Below, piece by piece: positions 7,756-16,834 of a DNA stretch of 64,000 nt (the stretch's first letter is position 1; each line of letters begins with the position of its first letter). This stretch comes from Desulfocapsa sp. GTDB taxonomy: Bacteria > Desulfobacterota > Desulfobulbia > Desulfobulbales > Desulfocapsaceae. Both the position numbers and the translations under genes were made by a program. The stretch lies in assembly GCA_022712895.1 (NCBI GenBank), contig JAFLJS010000039.1:62001-126000 (forward strand), read 5' to 3'. Below the pieces are notes generated by a model, which was given only the letters and a program-made list of their open reading frames with translations, had not been told where the DNA came from and made no database searches.

Positions 7756-9342
7756 ATGGTGAAAAAATTTTCCATGTTGGCTCTTGCCGGTCTGATTGCA
7801 CTGCCCGCAGTGGCTGGTGCCAGCGGTGGTGCCAATGCAAATGATCTGGAGCGTAAAATCGAAGAGTTGAGCATGCAGTTGGATCAACTCAAAGCTCAAA
7901 TGGCTGAAGGTGCAGGTGGAGTAAGTAAAGAAGATTTTGCTGATCTCTCTGAAACCGTTGGTGACCTTGAGGATCGTTCTGAAGCGTGGGATCTTTCTGC
8001 ACGTTTTAAGTTTTATGGTGATTTTCGTGCCCGTTTGGATAGCTATAGCCTTGACAGAGTGTCAGGTGCAAAGGATCACAACAGCACCCTCTGGACCAAT
8101 CGTTTTCGTCTGAACATGCGTGTAAAAGCTACTGAAAATGTAGAGTTTAAAGCACGGCTTGCCATGTATAAAGCATGGGGTACCAATACGACCGTTCGTG
8201 GCGCTGGCCAAAATGGACTCGGTCAGGTTTTTCCAATGTGGGATGGTAACTCCACCCGCAACCCATCAGACAACGCTCTTCGCGTTGATCGTGCTTTCGT
8301 AAACTGGAATAACATTGGTGGAGCACCTATCTGGTTTTCCATTGGTCGTCGTCCCACCACTGATGGCCCTCCATCACAGATTCGTATGGGAGCTGACTCT
8401 CGTTTAGCGACTCCTGTTGCTTACATGGATTGGCCATTTGATGGTATCTCCGTGGGTTATGCATATCGCTGGGGAAGTGAAGCCATGGGAACCGGTCGTA
8501 TCCGTTTCTGTTATGGACGTGGATTTGAGGATGGACTTGAATCTGATGCTGCCAATCAGTACAATGATATGGATTTTGGTGGACTTAGCTGGGATGTCAT
8601 GAAGAAGGGAGATCGTTTTGTGAATATCCAGTCTTTCCTTGCTCTCAACGTGTTTAATTATCCTGACTTCCAAGATCCAGTCATCAATCAGATGGCTACT
8701 TTACCTATGGATCAGGGCGGTTACGGTGATCGCATGCAGTTAGGTAATATTCTGCACAACAGTGCTGTTTATCAGGATAAAATCAGTGATGTTAACTTCT
8801 TTGCTGTTGGTGGCTGGTCTCAAACCCAACCCAACGACAACGGAATGTTCAACGATGTAATCGGAATGGGCGCTGTTGGTGCTGGTATGATGACTGCTGC
8901 TCAGGCTAATATGATGGGACTTGAATCCACTGCCAACACGAGTAACGAAAATGGATATTCTGTATTCGTTGGTGCACGTTATGATATCAATTCAATTGGT
9001 CTGAAACTTGGTCTTGAGTACAACTACGGTTCTGAGTACTGGATTGCTATGAGTCCTGGCCATGATGATATTTATCAAGGTAAGCTCGCTACTCGCGGTA
9101 GTGTTTACGAAGTATACGGAATTTACGACCTGCCTACCGGTGATGCGATCTCCAAATATGCCAAAACCTTTATCCGTTTTGGATGGCAGCATTACGAGTA
9201 TGATTACTCAGGATCTATGGACTGGAACGTAAAACCATATGACCTCGGTGATGATACCATTATGGGTATGGCGCAGTCGTTTGGTATGGATTTTGTTGAA
9301 TCCGCCGATCAGGTTTACCTGACTTTTGAGGCATACTTTTAG
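7756..9342 (+). CDS. DUF3373 family outer-membrane protein
   Basis: A 528-residue exported protein. Residues 1-22 are a signal peptide, residues about 28-75 a heptad-rich coiled coil (ERKIEELSMQLDQLKAQMAE), as in porins anchored through a periplasmic trimer stalk. From about residue 85 it contains alternating amphipathic beta segments (FKFYGDFRARLDSY, FRLNMRVKATENVEFKARL) and ends in phenylalanine, the usual Bam recognition residue. The DUF3373 family is known mainly from delta- and epsilonproteobacteria, with no settled function. The strong Shine-Dalgarno (GGAGG at 7744-7748), private promoter and terminator suggest an abundant single-gene transcript. Confidence 0.82.
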   Translation: MVKKFSMLALAGLIALPAVAGASGGANANDLERKIEELSMQLDQLKAQMAEGAGGVSKEDFADLSETVGDLEDRSEAWDLSARFKFYGDFRARLDSYSLDRVSGAKDHNSTLWTNRFRLNMRVKATENVEFKARLAMYKAWGTNTTVRGAGQNGLGQVFPMWDGNSTRNPSDNALRVDRAFVNWNNIGGAPIWFSIGRRPTTDGPPSQIRMGADSRLATPVAYMDWPFDGISVGYAYRWGSEAMGTGRIRFCYGRGFEDGLESDAANQYNDMDFGGLSWDVMKKGDRFVNIQSFLALNVFNYPDFQDPVINQMATLPMDQGGYGDRMQLGNILHNSAVYQDKISDVNFFAVGGWSQTQPNDNGMFNDVIGMGAVGAGMMTAAQANMMGLESTANTSNENGYSVFVGARYDINSIGLKLGLEYNYGSEYWIAMSPGHDDIYQGKLATRGSVYEVYGIYDLPTGDAISKYAKTFIRFGWQHYEYDYSGSMDWNVKPYDLGDDTIMGMAQSFGMDFVESADQVYLTFEAYF

Positions 9343-9377
9343 AGAGTATCCGACACAAAGTGTTGTCTTAGTATAGT

Positions 9378-9415
9378 ATGGGGAAGATTCCGTAAGGAGT
9401 CTTCCCCATTTTTTG
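9378..9415 (+). terminator. Rho-independent terminator after the DUF3373 gene
   Basis: Perfectly paired arms ATGGGGAAGA (9378-9387) and TCTTCCCCAT (9400-9409), with the stem extending inward to a GTAA loop, are followed by a run of six T. It lies 36 bp after the DUF3373 stop codon. Confidence 0.9.
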
Positions 9416-9440
9416 TTAAAGGGGACTGCTGGAGCTGGCT

Positions 9441-10142
9441 ATGATTGTAATCAGCACTGATCGGTATGGCGGGCTAAGTTCTAATCCTTATCACTCCTTA
9501 AATCTCAGTTATGGTGTTGGGGATAACAACTCATCGGTCACTGAAAACCGCAAACATCTTAAGCGTAAATATTCAATTCCTTATCTTCTTTCCGCACGCC
9601 AGGTACATGGCGATGCAGTTTTTCAATTAGATGAACAGCTGTGTAGAGACCTTGAGGTAGATGGTTTTGACGCCCTGGTTACTGATCAAAAAGGTGTTGG
9701 CCTGCTCATTCAGCAGGCTGATTGTCAGGCTATTACTCTTTTTGATCCAAACTGTCCTGCTATTGCAGCCATCCATAGTGGTTGGCAGGGAACTGTTAAA
9801 AATATTGCGGCCCAAACTGTAGCATTTCTCAGTGAGAGGTATGGATCTTCTCCCTCACAAATAAAAGCCTATGTCAGCCCTTCTTTAGGTCCCTGCTGTG
9901 CTGAGTTTGTTAATCATGCCCTTGAATTTCCCTCGTCCTTTTTAGCTTTTCAGGAAGCAAAAAATCATTTTAATTTTTGGAGAATATCAAGTATGCAGTT
10001 GGTAGAGAGCGGACTGCAGGAGAAAAATATTCAAATATCTGGTATTTGTACTTCTTGTTCCAGTGACTATTTTTCATATCGTCGTGCCTGTCGTAATGGA
10101 GATGGGGTCACCGGACGATGTGCTACGATTATTTCACTATAA
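9441..10142 (+). CDS. pgeF: Peptidoglycan editing factor PgeF (YfiH/laccase-domain family)
   Basis: A 233-residue multicopper-polyphenol-oxidoreductase/YfiH fold protein, a little shorter than the usual 240-250. Zinc-ligand candidates follow the family pattern: H56 in RQVHGD, C95 in ADCQA and H112 in IHSGWQG, with the later block SLGPCC. PgeF hydrolyses wrongly incorporated L-Ser or Gly from the peptidoglycan precursor; relatives show adenosine/purine nucleoside activity. Cytoplasmic. It lies just after a terminator and 19 bp before a response-regulator gene, so it may be co-transcribed with the two-component pair. Confidence 0.86.
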   Translation: MIVISTDRYGGLSSNPYHSLNLSYGVGDNNSSVTENRKHLKRKYSIPYLLSARQVHGDAVFQLDEQLCRDLEVDGFDALVTDQKGVGLLIQQADCQAITLFDPNCPAIAAIHSGWQGTVKNIAAQTVAFLSERYGSSPSQIKAYVSPSLGPCCAEFVNHALEFPSSFLAFQEAKNHFNFWRISSMQLVESGLQEKNIQISGICTSCSSDYFSYRRACRNGDGVTGRCATIISL

Positions 10143-10161
10143 AGTCTAACATATTGTATAC

Positions 10162-10836
10162 ATGCGAATTCTTGTTGTAGAAGATGATAAAAAAATAGCC
10201 TCCTTTCTCGAGAAAGGGCTTGTCGAAGCTGGTTTTAGTGTGGATGTCGCATGCGATGGGCTTGACGGTTTGTCTCTTGCTTTAACCGAGTCATACCACG
10301 CAGCAGTTATTGATATTATGCTGCCCGGGATTGATGGTTTAAGCCTCATTGAGAAGATTCGTGGTCGTAATATCGAAATTCCCGTTCTTATTCTCAGCGC
10401 CCGTCAATCTGTGGATGATCGTATTGAAGGGCTGCAACGTGGTGGTGATGATTATATGGTGAAACCCTTCTCCTTCAATGAGTTGTTAGCCCGTATCCAG
10501 GCATTGCTTCGTCGGGGACAGAAACATGCGGATGCATCTCTTCTTAGTATAGGAGAGTTGACCCTTGATCCACTCACACGTCAGGTGAAGCGTTCAGGTG
10601 AAAAATTAGAACTTCCCGCTAAAGAGTACGCACTACTCGAATTACTGATGCGCAATACCGATCGGGTTATCTCTAAAACATCTATCCTAGAAAGGATCTA
10701 TGAATATAATTTTGACCCCCAGACCAATGTGGTAGATGTGCTTGTCTGCCGTCTAAGGAACAGTGTGGATAAGGAATTTGATACAAAGTTGATCCATACT
10801 GTGAGAGGCATGGGATATGTCCTTCGAGTGGAGTAA
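10162..10836 (+). CDS. OmpR/PhoB-family response regulator
   Basis: A 224-residue two-component regulator. The receiver domain (1-120) has acidic pair E8-D9-D10 in VVEDDK, phospho-acceptor D51 in AVIDIMLPG and the conserved lysine in MVKPF. The C-terminal winged helix (about 130-224) has the PAKEYALLELL and VDVLVCRLRNSVD signatures and ends in TVRGMGYVLR. It pairs with the histidine kinase whose start overlaps its end by 20 bp. The regulon is unknown; QseB/CusR/PcoR-type regulators are the nearest architecture. Confidence 0.88.
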   Translation: MRILVVEDDKKIASFLEKGLVEAGFSVDVACDGLDGLSLALTESYHAAVIDIMLPGIDGLSLIEKIRGRNIEIPVLILSARQSVDDRIEGLQRGGDDYMVKPFSFNELLARIQALLRRGQKHADASLLSIGELTLDPLTRQVKRSGEKLELPAKEYALLELLMRNTDRVISKTSILERIYEYNFDPQTNVVDVLVCRLRNSVDKEFDTKLIHTVRGMGYVLRVE

Positions 10837-12202
10837 ATGCTTCTGTTATTCATCACGAATTTCAAGAATTCTGACTTTTTTTACCCTTCTTTTGAGTTTT
10901 GCTGTCGCTCTACATTTTTTTGGCCTTGCCATTTTTAAAAAGGATCTACAACAAAAGGCATTTTCTGCTGCCCAGCTTGCATTGAGTCAGTATGTACATC
11001 AAAATGACTCATTGAGCAGTAACGCTTCTTTCCTCCTTACTAATTATCCCCCCACTGATCTTGATTTTATCCGCTTTGTTAAGGGAGATGAGCAGCTTCT
11101 GATTACCAGTAATAAACTGTTTGACTTTAAACGACTTGTCGATCTTTCACCTACTATTACCGGTGTGTGGGTTGACTTGTTGCAACCCTCCCAAAAAGGG
11201 AAGTGGATACTAGTCTCCATACCTCTTGTCACAGGTGGTGTTGCCCAGGCTGGAAGAAATGTTGAACATACTGGGCTGGCGGTATATCAGTTGATTCTCA
11301 ACGGCTCAAAATGGGTACTGGTCTGTTCAGTTCTCGTATCACTGATTTTGGCTGTGTTGCTTGTTTATATGTTGGAAATTCCTCTTCGAGTACTGGAAAA
11401 GAACTTAAAGGATGCTCTCGTACTAAAAGATCTTTCCGTACCCCAAAAAGATACTATTCTTCGTCCGCTGCACCATCTTTTAGAAAAAGTGTTTTATCAG
11501 AATCGTTGTCTGATCACAGAGATGCAATCTTCACTGGATAATGTTGCCCACGATCTAAGAACACCCATGACACGCCTTCGGGCAATTGCAGAATATGCGT
11601 TACAGGCAGACAGCGTGGAACCTGATATCTATCGTGATGCGCTCTCAGATTGCCTTGAGGAGTCGGAACGTGTGGTTTCCATGCTTGGGGTTGTGATGAG
11701 TGTTGCCGAGGCGGAGGCGGGCACTATGCGTCTAGAGTTACAAACTGTAAATGTTCTTGAAACGCTGGATGATGTAATGGGCCTCTATCAGTATGTGGCC
11801 GAAGAGGCTGGTATTGCAATCCGATGTGAGGGAGAGCCTGATATTCTGATTCAGGCAGATAAAACTCGTCTCAGTCAGGTGTGGGCTAATCTACTCGATA
11901 ATGCAATAAAATATGGTAGTGAAGCTGGAAGTGTGAAGATTTTTGCCATTATAAGAGGGAGTGAGGTTATCATCTCTTTTGTGGATAATGGTATGGGGAT
12001 ATCGGAATCTGAGATAGGTAGGATATGGGAACGCTTATATCGAGGGGATCGCAGTCGAACCCGGCAGGGGCTGGGGTTGGGCCTTAATTATGTCAAGGCA
12101 GTTGTGGAGGCCCACCATGGTAAGGCATTGGTGAGCAGCACAATTCTGGAAGGGTCCTGTTTTGAAGTACATCTCCCTCTACAAGTTGAAATCACAAATT
12201 AA
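10817..12202 (+). CDS. Membrane sensor histidine kinase
   Basis: A 461-residue inner-membrane kinase. Two transmembrane helices (about 17-40 and 165-187) bracket a roughly 125-residue periplasmic sensor with no recognised fold. HAMP-like linker, then HisKA with H245 in NVAHDLRTP, then HATPase motifs (LLDNAIKYG, DNGMGIS, GLGLGL). It would phosphorylate the response regulator immediately upstream. The ATG at 10817 lies inside the regulator gene, giving a 20-bp overlap and likely translational coupling. Its 3' end overlaps the opposing hydrolase gene by 24 bp. Confidence 0.87.
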   Translation: MSFEWSKCFCYSSRISRILTFFTLLLSFAVALHFFGLAIFKKDLQQKAFSAAQLALSQYVHQNDSLSSNASFLLTNYPPTDLDFIRFVKGDEQLLITSNKLFDFKRLVDLSPTITGVWVDLLQPSQKGKWILVSIPLVTGGVAQAGRNVEHTGLAVYQLILNGSKWVLVCSVLVSLILAVLLVYMLEIPLRVLEKNLKDALVLKDLSVPQKDTILRPLHHLLEKVFYQNRCLITEMQSSLDNVAHDLRTPMTRLRAIAEYALQADSVEPDIYRDALSDCLEESERVVSMLGVVMSVAEAEAGTMRLELQTVNVLETLDDVMGLYQYVAEEAGIAIRCEGEPDILIQADKTRLSQVWANLLDNAIKYGSEAGSVKIFAIIRGSEVIISFVDNGMGISESEIGRIWERLYRGDRSRTRQGLGLGLNYVKAVVEAHHGKALVSSTILEGSCFEVHLPLQVEITN

Positions 12203-12910
12203 TGGTGCATGGTCGGAAAGGCGTATATCTGGGATGGAAAAGTTTGAAACCGTTAGTTCCGGGCTGTGAAAGATAAAATCAAGATTTTTTTTAGGTGCAT
12301 GGCTGGGATATGAGGCCAGACCTGCCTGATTGGCATTGATCATATTGGCTGCTGCCAGAAAGAGTTTAATCTCACGATCACCGCTAAAAGTGTTGAAATC
12401 TCCGGCCACGATGACCGGTTTTTTACTGGTACTGACAATTCTATGCAGATGTTCCAGTTGCTGCTGACGGTGTTTGAAATTCAGGGAGAGGTGGACGATA
12501 AAGATTACAATATCTGGTAGTTCTACTTCAATAACCAGCCGTTTCATTCCTTCCTCAAAGTAGTGAAAGTGGTGGTTGAGGATTGTCTCACGGCACAGTA
12601 CTCCGTTAGCCTGTTTGTTCAGAACAGGAACCCGGTTGGCGATAGAGTTTTCACCATATTTTGTTTCCACCACGTGGTAATGATCTAGCTCATTGGCGAT
12701 GGCTGCCACCTGACAGTTCTTCTGGCTGCGATAAGAACCGGCATCAACTTCCACTAGCCCCACAATATCTGGGTTAACAGAGCGAATAAAGGAAACAATC
12801 TGTTCCAATTTGTTTCCAGTCTTTTTGAAAAATCCGCTGAAAGGAAAAGGGATATGGTAGCTCAGCCCATGCCCTGTGCCGTAGCGTATATTATAGAATA
12901 AAAATCGCAT
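12179..12910 (-). CDS. Endonuclease/exonuclease/phosphatase (EEP) family protein
   Basis: A 243-residue EEP-superfamily hydrolase, metal-dependent, with the fold of DNase I and exonuclease III. Landmarks are YNIRYG at the N-terminus, GLVEVD (metal-binding Glu), VAGDFNTF (catalytic Asp/Asn) and the C-terminal SDHAPL (Asp-His pair). No signal peptide is seen. The family includes nucleases, sphingomyelinases and inositol phosphatases, so the substrate is open. It is transcribed toward the histidine-kinase gene and overlaps it tail to tail. Confidence 0.8.
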   Translation of the reverse strand: MRFLFYNIRYGTGHGLSYHIPFPFSGFFKKTGNKLEQIVSFIRSVNPDIVGLVEVDAGSYRSQKNCQVAAIANELDHYHVVETKYGENSIANRVPVLNKQANGVLCRETILNHHFHYFEEGMKRLVIEVELPDIVIFIVHLSLNFKHRQQQLEHLHRIVSTSKKPVIVAGDFNTFSGDREIKLFLAAANMINANQAGLASYPSHAPKKNLDFIFHSPELTVSNFSIPDIRLSDHAPLICDFNL

Positions 12911-13192
12911 ATTTCATATTAGTGCCTTACTGCATAAAAGCTGTAATAAAAAAAAGAAAATATGGATAAGGTTATATGTCAATATGTTATAAGTACCCTC
13001 AGGGCACTTATGCTGGTCTTATTTAACGTCTACCGGTGCTAACTGCATTCATTGCTGTTTGCAATATTAGCTGTTTGGTATTAGATTTTGTTATTTGAGC
13101 GTATGTCTCACCCTTGCTATCAGTTAAAACAGGAGGTAGTGCTCCTCCAGGCTGCGTTTGGCTGATAATTTCCTTTAAAAAATGAGAACGTT

Positions 13193-14125
13193 ATGACAAC
13201 TATATCAATTGGTTCCCGAAAAAGTAAGCTTGCCATGTGGCAGACAGACACAGTCGCAGCCATGCTTGCAGATGATGGTATGGAGACAAAGATTAGTTCC
13301 ATGGAGACCAAAGGGGATAAAATTCTTGATGTGTCCATCGCAAAAATCGGATCTAAAGGTGTGTTTACCGTTGAGTTGGAAGATCAGCTTTCCAGCGGTA
13401 TGACCGATATTGCAGTACACAGTGCCAAGGATATGCAGTCTATTTTGCCTGATGGTTTTGAACTGATTGCCTTCACGGACCGAGAAAAACCAAATGATAT
13501 TCTGCTTTCTCGTGATGTATCCATTGATTTACGAGATACCAGTCGCCCGCTACGTATAGGAACATCCTCCGTTCGTCGGGTGGCACTGCTCAAACATTTT
13601 TATCCACACGTGGAAACGGTTGAGATGCGTGGCAACTTACAGACCAGAATTAGCAAGATGGATGCTGGAGACTGTGATGCCTTGATGCTGGCTTATGCCG
13701 GAGTGAAGCGTATGGAATACGATGATATGATTGTAAAGGTCTTTTCAGAAGAAGAGTTTATTCCCCCCGTGGGCCAGGGATGTATTGCCATAGAAAGTGC
13801 CACCAATCTTTCTGCTGACAAACGTGAAAAGGTTCGCAGTTGTTTGAACAATGCTGATTCGGAGGTATGTTTGCTTGCAGAACGGGCGTTTCTTCGTGTG
13901 ATGGAAGGCGGGTGCTCCATACCCGCTTTTGGCCTAGCAATACTTGAGGGTGATGAACTTATCCTGCGCGGTGGCTTGGCCAGCCTTGATGGAAGCATTG
14001 TTCTTGTCAAAACCGAAAAAGGCTCGCGGACAGAAGCGGAAGATATTGGCAAACGTCTGGGGACCTATATTCTTGGAAATGGTGGAAAAGAGATTCTTGC
14101 AGATATCAAGCGTGCTCAAGCTTAG
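13193..14125 (+). CDS. hemC: Porphobilinogen deaminase (hydroxymethylbilane synthase)
   Basis: A 310-residue HemC, the usual length. It condenses four porphobilinogens to hydroxymethylbilane in tetrapyrrole synthesis (haem, sirohaem, cobalamin). It opens with IGSRKSKLA, has the substrate-binding GTSSVRR and the GNLQTR block, and the dipyrromethane-cofactor cysteine lies in EGGCSIP. The ATG at 13193 has GAGAA upstream. No hemD or other haem gene adjoins it, and the gene ends at a terminator, so it appears monocistronic. In a sulfate reducer this step feeds both cytochrome and sirohaem supply. Confidence 0.95.
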   Translation: MTTISIGSRKSKLAMWQTDTVAAMLADDGMETKISSMETKGDKILDVSIAKIGSKGVFTVELEDQLSSGMTDIAVHSAKDMQSILPDGFELIAFTDREKPNDILLSRDVSIDLRDTSRPLRIGTSSVRRVALLKHFYPHVETVEMRGNLQTRISKMDAGDCDALMLAYAGVKRMEYDDMIVKVFSEEEFIPPVGQGCIAIESATNLSADKREKVRSCLNNADSEVCLLAERAFLRVMEGGCSIPAFGLAILEGDELILRGGLASLDGSIVLVKTEKGSRTEAEDIGKRLGTYILGNGGKEILADIKRAQA

Positions 14126-14143
14126 AGTCATTATTTGAAACAA

Positions 14144-14183
14144 AATAAGCCCTGTTCAGGTGAGTAGCTAAACAGGGCTTATT
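14144..14183. terminator. Bidirectional terminator between hemC and the cytochrome gene
   Basis: A perfect 13-bp stem, AATAAGCCCTGTT (14144-14156) and its complement (14171-14183), with a 14-nt loop. On the minus strand the arm is extended by TTTTG, so it is best formed for the cytochrome gene. On the plus strand it follows hemC but has only a weak T tract. Confidence 0.75.
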
Positions 14184-14220
14184 GAATTCTTAAGTCTCCC
14201 GACCGGGAGCTACAACATCA

Positions 14221-14631
14221 TCAACCGCAGGTATCGGCATCATTGGGATCATAAGTGTCGTTCGCATTTCTATACAGGTAATCATTTACCAGTAATAATT
14301 CATCTTGAGTCAAAACATCCCACGAACCATCACGGGCACACTTCTTAGTGCGTTTGGCAAATATATTATTCCATCCTGTTGATCCGTAACTCTCCATATA
14401 CAGAAATGGCGCTCCCGACTGATTATCTAAGGAGTGGCAACCTTTACAGACTGCTTTAAATTTTTCCGCCCCAATTCCCCAGTGATCAGTTTCCCAATCC
14501 AGAGTCCCGTTATTAAGAATTCGGCAAGATTTTGTCCTTTCGTCGAGGCGTTTATTAGGCCTTGCCTGAACTGTGCTCAGAATGGCAATACTTACGATAC
14601 AGCTTAAAAGAATAACGATCGTTTTCTTCAT
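14221..14631 (-). CDS. Small periplasmic monohaem cytochrome c-like protein
   Basis: A 136-residue exported protein with signal peptide 1-23 and one haem c site, CKGCH (C62, C65, H66). The remainder shows no closely recognised cytochrome family; four further cysteines in the mature part, including the one in KKCARDG and the one next to the C-terminus, could form disulfides. A methionine in the segment FLYMES about 15 residues after the haem site is a possible distal ligand. It would carry single electrons in the periplasm. It is monocistronic and divergent from the GlxA-type regulator, which might control it. Confidence 0.72.
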   Translation of the reverse strand: MKKTIVILLSCIVSIAILSTVQARPNKRLDERTKSCRILNNGTLDWETDHWGIGAEKFKAVCKGCHSLDNQSGAPFLYMESYGSTGWNNIFAKRTKKCARDGSWDVLTQDELLLVNDYLYRNANDTYDPNDADTCG

Positions 14632-14720
14632 TGGGTAGTTCTCCCTTTGACTTTGTGAATCGAAATGATGCCCTTAACTACATGTTGCAGTATACTACAT
14701 TGAAGTAATCGAGAAGAACA

Positions 14721-14736
14721 GTGTCGCTTACGACAC
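14721..14736 (+). promoter_or_regulatory. Inverted repeat upstream of the GlxA-type regulator gene
   Basis: GTGTCG-CTTA-CGACAC is a perfect 6-bp dyad 20 bp before the regulator start and about 90 bp from the divergent cytochrome start. TGTCGC half-sites are known for several AraC/GlxA-type activators in Pseudomonas; use by this regulator is inference. Confidence 0.5.
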
Positions 14737-14755
14737 ATAAAGGGTTAATATCGTC

Positions 14756-15742
14756 ATGTTAAATGCACCTATTCATACCCAGAATGTTGCTGTTCTTGCT
14801 CTAAATGATACCGTTGCCACTACTGTCATTGGGCCTCAGGATGTGTTTTCCATGGCCGGGGTCCTCTATGAACGATCCCAGTACAAAGAACCTGTCTGCT
14901 ATTTTAATGTGCAGGTTGTTACGCCGAATGGAAAGCCGGTTCGCTGTTACAACAATCTGTTGATGACCCCCCATTGCTCCATGGAGGAGTGTAATCCAGA
15001 TATTGTTGTTATTCCTGGAATCTTAAATATTGATGAAACGCTCAGTGCGAACGGTGCGGCAATTGAGTGGTTAAAGAGCTTATATGATCGTAACTGTGTG
15101 CTGATGGCAATCTGCTCCGGATCCCTCCTTCTTGCAGCAACCGGATTACTTGATAACAAAATCGCCACGACCCATTGGGCAATGGCCAATGAATTTCGTA
15201 AACGATTCCCCAATGTTTTACTCAGGCCCGATGAAATGATTACAGATGATTCTGGTCTTGTCTGTTCTGGAGGGTATGATTCTTTTCTGGATGCTTCTAT
15301 TTACATGGTAGAAAAATTCTATGGTGCCACTGTTGCCTTACAATGCTCGAAGGTTTTTTTACATAATCTTGGTCGACGTTCACAAGCTCCGTACGCGATT
15401 TTCAGTGCTCCACGGGATCATGGTGATGAGGAAATTCTCCAAATCCAGCAGGAGATAGAGAATAAGTTTGCCAATAATTTTGATTTTGATGAGCTGGCAA
15501 AAGAATACGGAATGAGTAGGCGCACCCTGGAGCGCCGCTTTAAAAAAGCCACAGGGGTGACACTGCTCGTCTATCAGCAACGAACACGGGTGGAGCACGC
15601 CAAAGCACTGCTGGAATCAGGAAATAGCAGTTTTGATGAAATCAGCTTTAAAGTCGGCTACATGGATAACAGCTTTTTCCGTAAACTGTTCATTAAATAC
15701 ACTACTCTCCGGCCCCGCGAATATCGCTCCCTGTTTTCATGA
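14756..15742 (+). CDS. GlxA-family transcriptional regulator (DJ-1/PfpI + AraC HTH)
   Basis: A 328-residue fusion. Residues about 10-180 have the DJ-1/PfpI amidase-like fold, with the nucleophile-elbow segment AICSGSLLLA and CSGGYDSFLD. Residues about 230-328 hold the AraC double helix-turn-helix (LAKEYGMSRRTLERRFKK, ISFKVGYMDNSFFRKLF). Family members act as activators of amine, betaine or amino-acid catabolism; the effector here is unknown. It is divergent from the small cytochrome c gene with a 124-bp shared region containing a dyad. Its end lies 19 bp from the opposing hypB. Confidence 0.87.
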   Translation: MLNAPIHTQNVAVLALNDTVATTVIGPQDVFSMAGVLYERSQYKEPVCYFNVQVVTPNGKPVRCYNNLLMTPHCSMEECNPDIVVIPGILNIDETLSANGAAIEWLKSLYDRNCVLMAICSGSLLLAATGLLDNKIATTHWAMANEFRKRFPNVLLRPDEMITDDSGLVCSGGYDSFLDASIYMVEKFYGATVALQCSKVFLHNLGRRSQAPYAIFSAPRDHGDEEILQIQQEIENKFANNFDFDELAKEYGMSRRTLERRFKKATGVTLLVYQQRTRVEHAKALLESGNSSFDEISFKVGYMDNSFFRKLFIKYTTLRPREYRSLFS

Positions 15743-15757
15743 GCAGTGCCGTGTGAA

Positions 15758-15793
15758 TGGCCTATTTGCCACAGACTTTTTTTAGATAGGCCA
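15758..15793. repeat. Inverted repeat at the GlxA/hypB convergence
   Basis: TGGCCTAT (15758-15765) and ATAGGCCA (15786-15793) form an 8-bp stem with a 20-nt loop spanning the hypB stop codon. There is no T tract on either side in the right place, so a terminator function is doubtful. Confidence 0.4.
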
Positions 15794-16475
15794 GCCACTG
15801 TTCCATTCCTTCACCGCTGGTGGCAGACAGATCCATGACCTGTAGGTCGGGGTTCAGTTGTAAGGCATCTCGCGTTGCATCCTCCACAAGAAAGTCAAAA
15901 TAGGGCAACAGGTCTGTTTTTGAGATGATGAATAGCTGAGAACTGTGGAAGGCTTTTGGGTATTTTCCTGGTTTATCAGGCCCTTCTGGAACAGAAACCA
16001 TTACCAGACGGTGATGTTCGCCAAGATCAAAGGTGGCCGGACAGACAAGATTGCCCACATTTTCAATAAAGAGAAGATCAAGCTCTGTTCCTCCCTCTTC
16101 ACGCTCCAATAGATGTATACCTTTGTGAATCTGAGCGGCGTCGAGGTGACAGGCTCCTCCGGTGGTGAGTTGAATTACCGGTACTCCTTTTTTGCGGATT
16201 CGCTCGGCATCTCTTTCGGTTTCAATGTCTCCTTCAATTACACCGATACGGATTGTATCACCGATGGCTTCGATGGTTTTCTCAAGAAGTGTGGTTTTCC
16301 CGGAACCGGGACTGGAGATCATATTGATGACCACCGCTCCCATCTTGTCAAAGTGGGCTCTGTTTTTTTTAGCCATTGCCGTATTGGCGGCGAACAGGCT
16401 CTGATGTACTTCTATTATTTTAGAATCATGGCTATGTTCTTCTGGTTTGAGGTCACATCCGCATGCGTCACACAT
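15762..16475 (-). CDS. hypB: Hydrogenase nickel incorporation GTPase HypB
   Basis: A 237-residue P-loop GTPase that, with HypA, inserts nickel into the hydrogenase large subunit. The N-terminal CDACGC is the high-affinity nickel motif. The Walker A loop is SSPGSGKT, followed by EGDIETERDAER and the metal-binding C-H pair in GGACHLDA, then the GTPase NKTD-like SKTD. The histidine-rich nickel-storage stretch found in some HypB proteins is absent; only a short EEHSH occurs. It is the last gene of the hydrogenase operon, 14 bp after hypA. Confidence 0.95.
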   Translation of the reverse strand: MCDACGCDLKPEEHSHDSKIIEVHQSLFAANTAMAKKNRAHFDKMGAVVINMISSPGSGKTTLLEKTIEAIGDTIRIGVIEGDIETERDAERIRKKGVPVIQLTTGGACHLDAAQIHKGIHLLEREEGGTELDLLFIENVGNLVCPATFDLGEHHRLVMVSVPEGPDKPGKYPKAFHSSQLFIISKTDLLPYFDFLVEDATRDALQLNPDLQVMDLSATSGEGMEQWLAYLKKVCGK

Positions 16476-16489
16476 AGTATATAGTATCC

Positions 16490-16834
16490 TTATTCCATCT
16501 CAACTTGCAGGAGTATGAGATCGTCACTCCCTTCTGGTGAGAAAAATGTTTCAGAACAGTTTGGACAACTCTCTGGCCTCTGTTCCGATTTTATCTGTTT
16601 AGCACAGCCACAACAGCGATAACTGGCTGTGGGGCTTATAATTTTCAGTTCTGCATCTTTTGTTAACATTTCCTCTTTAGCCAGGATATCAAATCCAAAC
16701 TGAAAAGAGTCAATCACAACCCCGGAAAAGGGGCCAATTTCCATGGTTACACTGATAACTTTGGTTTTATTATGCTGTGTCGCCAGGGTTTGCAACTGGC
16801 CGAGTAGCCCCTGGACAAGAGACATTTCATGCAT
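16490..16834 (-). CDS. hypA: Hydrogenase maturation nickel metallochaperone HypA
   Basis: A 114-residue HypA. The canonical start MHEMSL, whose His2 binds nickel, sets the start at 16834; the open frame runs further upstream but only over the preceding protease gene. The zinc site follows the usual two-CxxC arrangement: CCGC near residue 71 and CPNC near residue 90. It delivers Ni2+ with HypB. The start overlaps the protease stop codon by 8 bp. Confidence 0.93.
   Translation of the reverse strand: MHEMSLVQGLLGQLQTLATQHNKTKVISVTMEIGPFSGVVIDSFQFGFDILAKEEMLTKDAELKIISPTASYRCCGCAKQIKSEQRPESCPNCSETFFSPEGSDDLILLQVEME

Noticed and set aside
12991-13008. AAGTACCC-TCA-GGGCACTT upstream of hemC as an operator
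   Set aside because: The short stem has a mismatch and no relation to a promoter could be shown.
15758-15793. Inverted repeat at the GlxA/hypB junction as a terminator
   Set aside because: The T run lies inside the loop and no T tract follows the stem on either strand.
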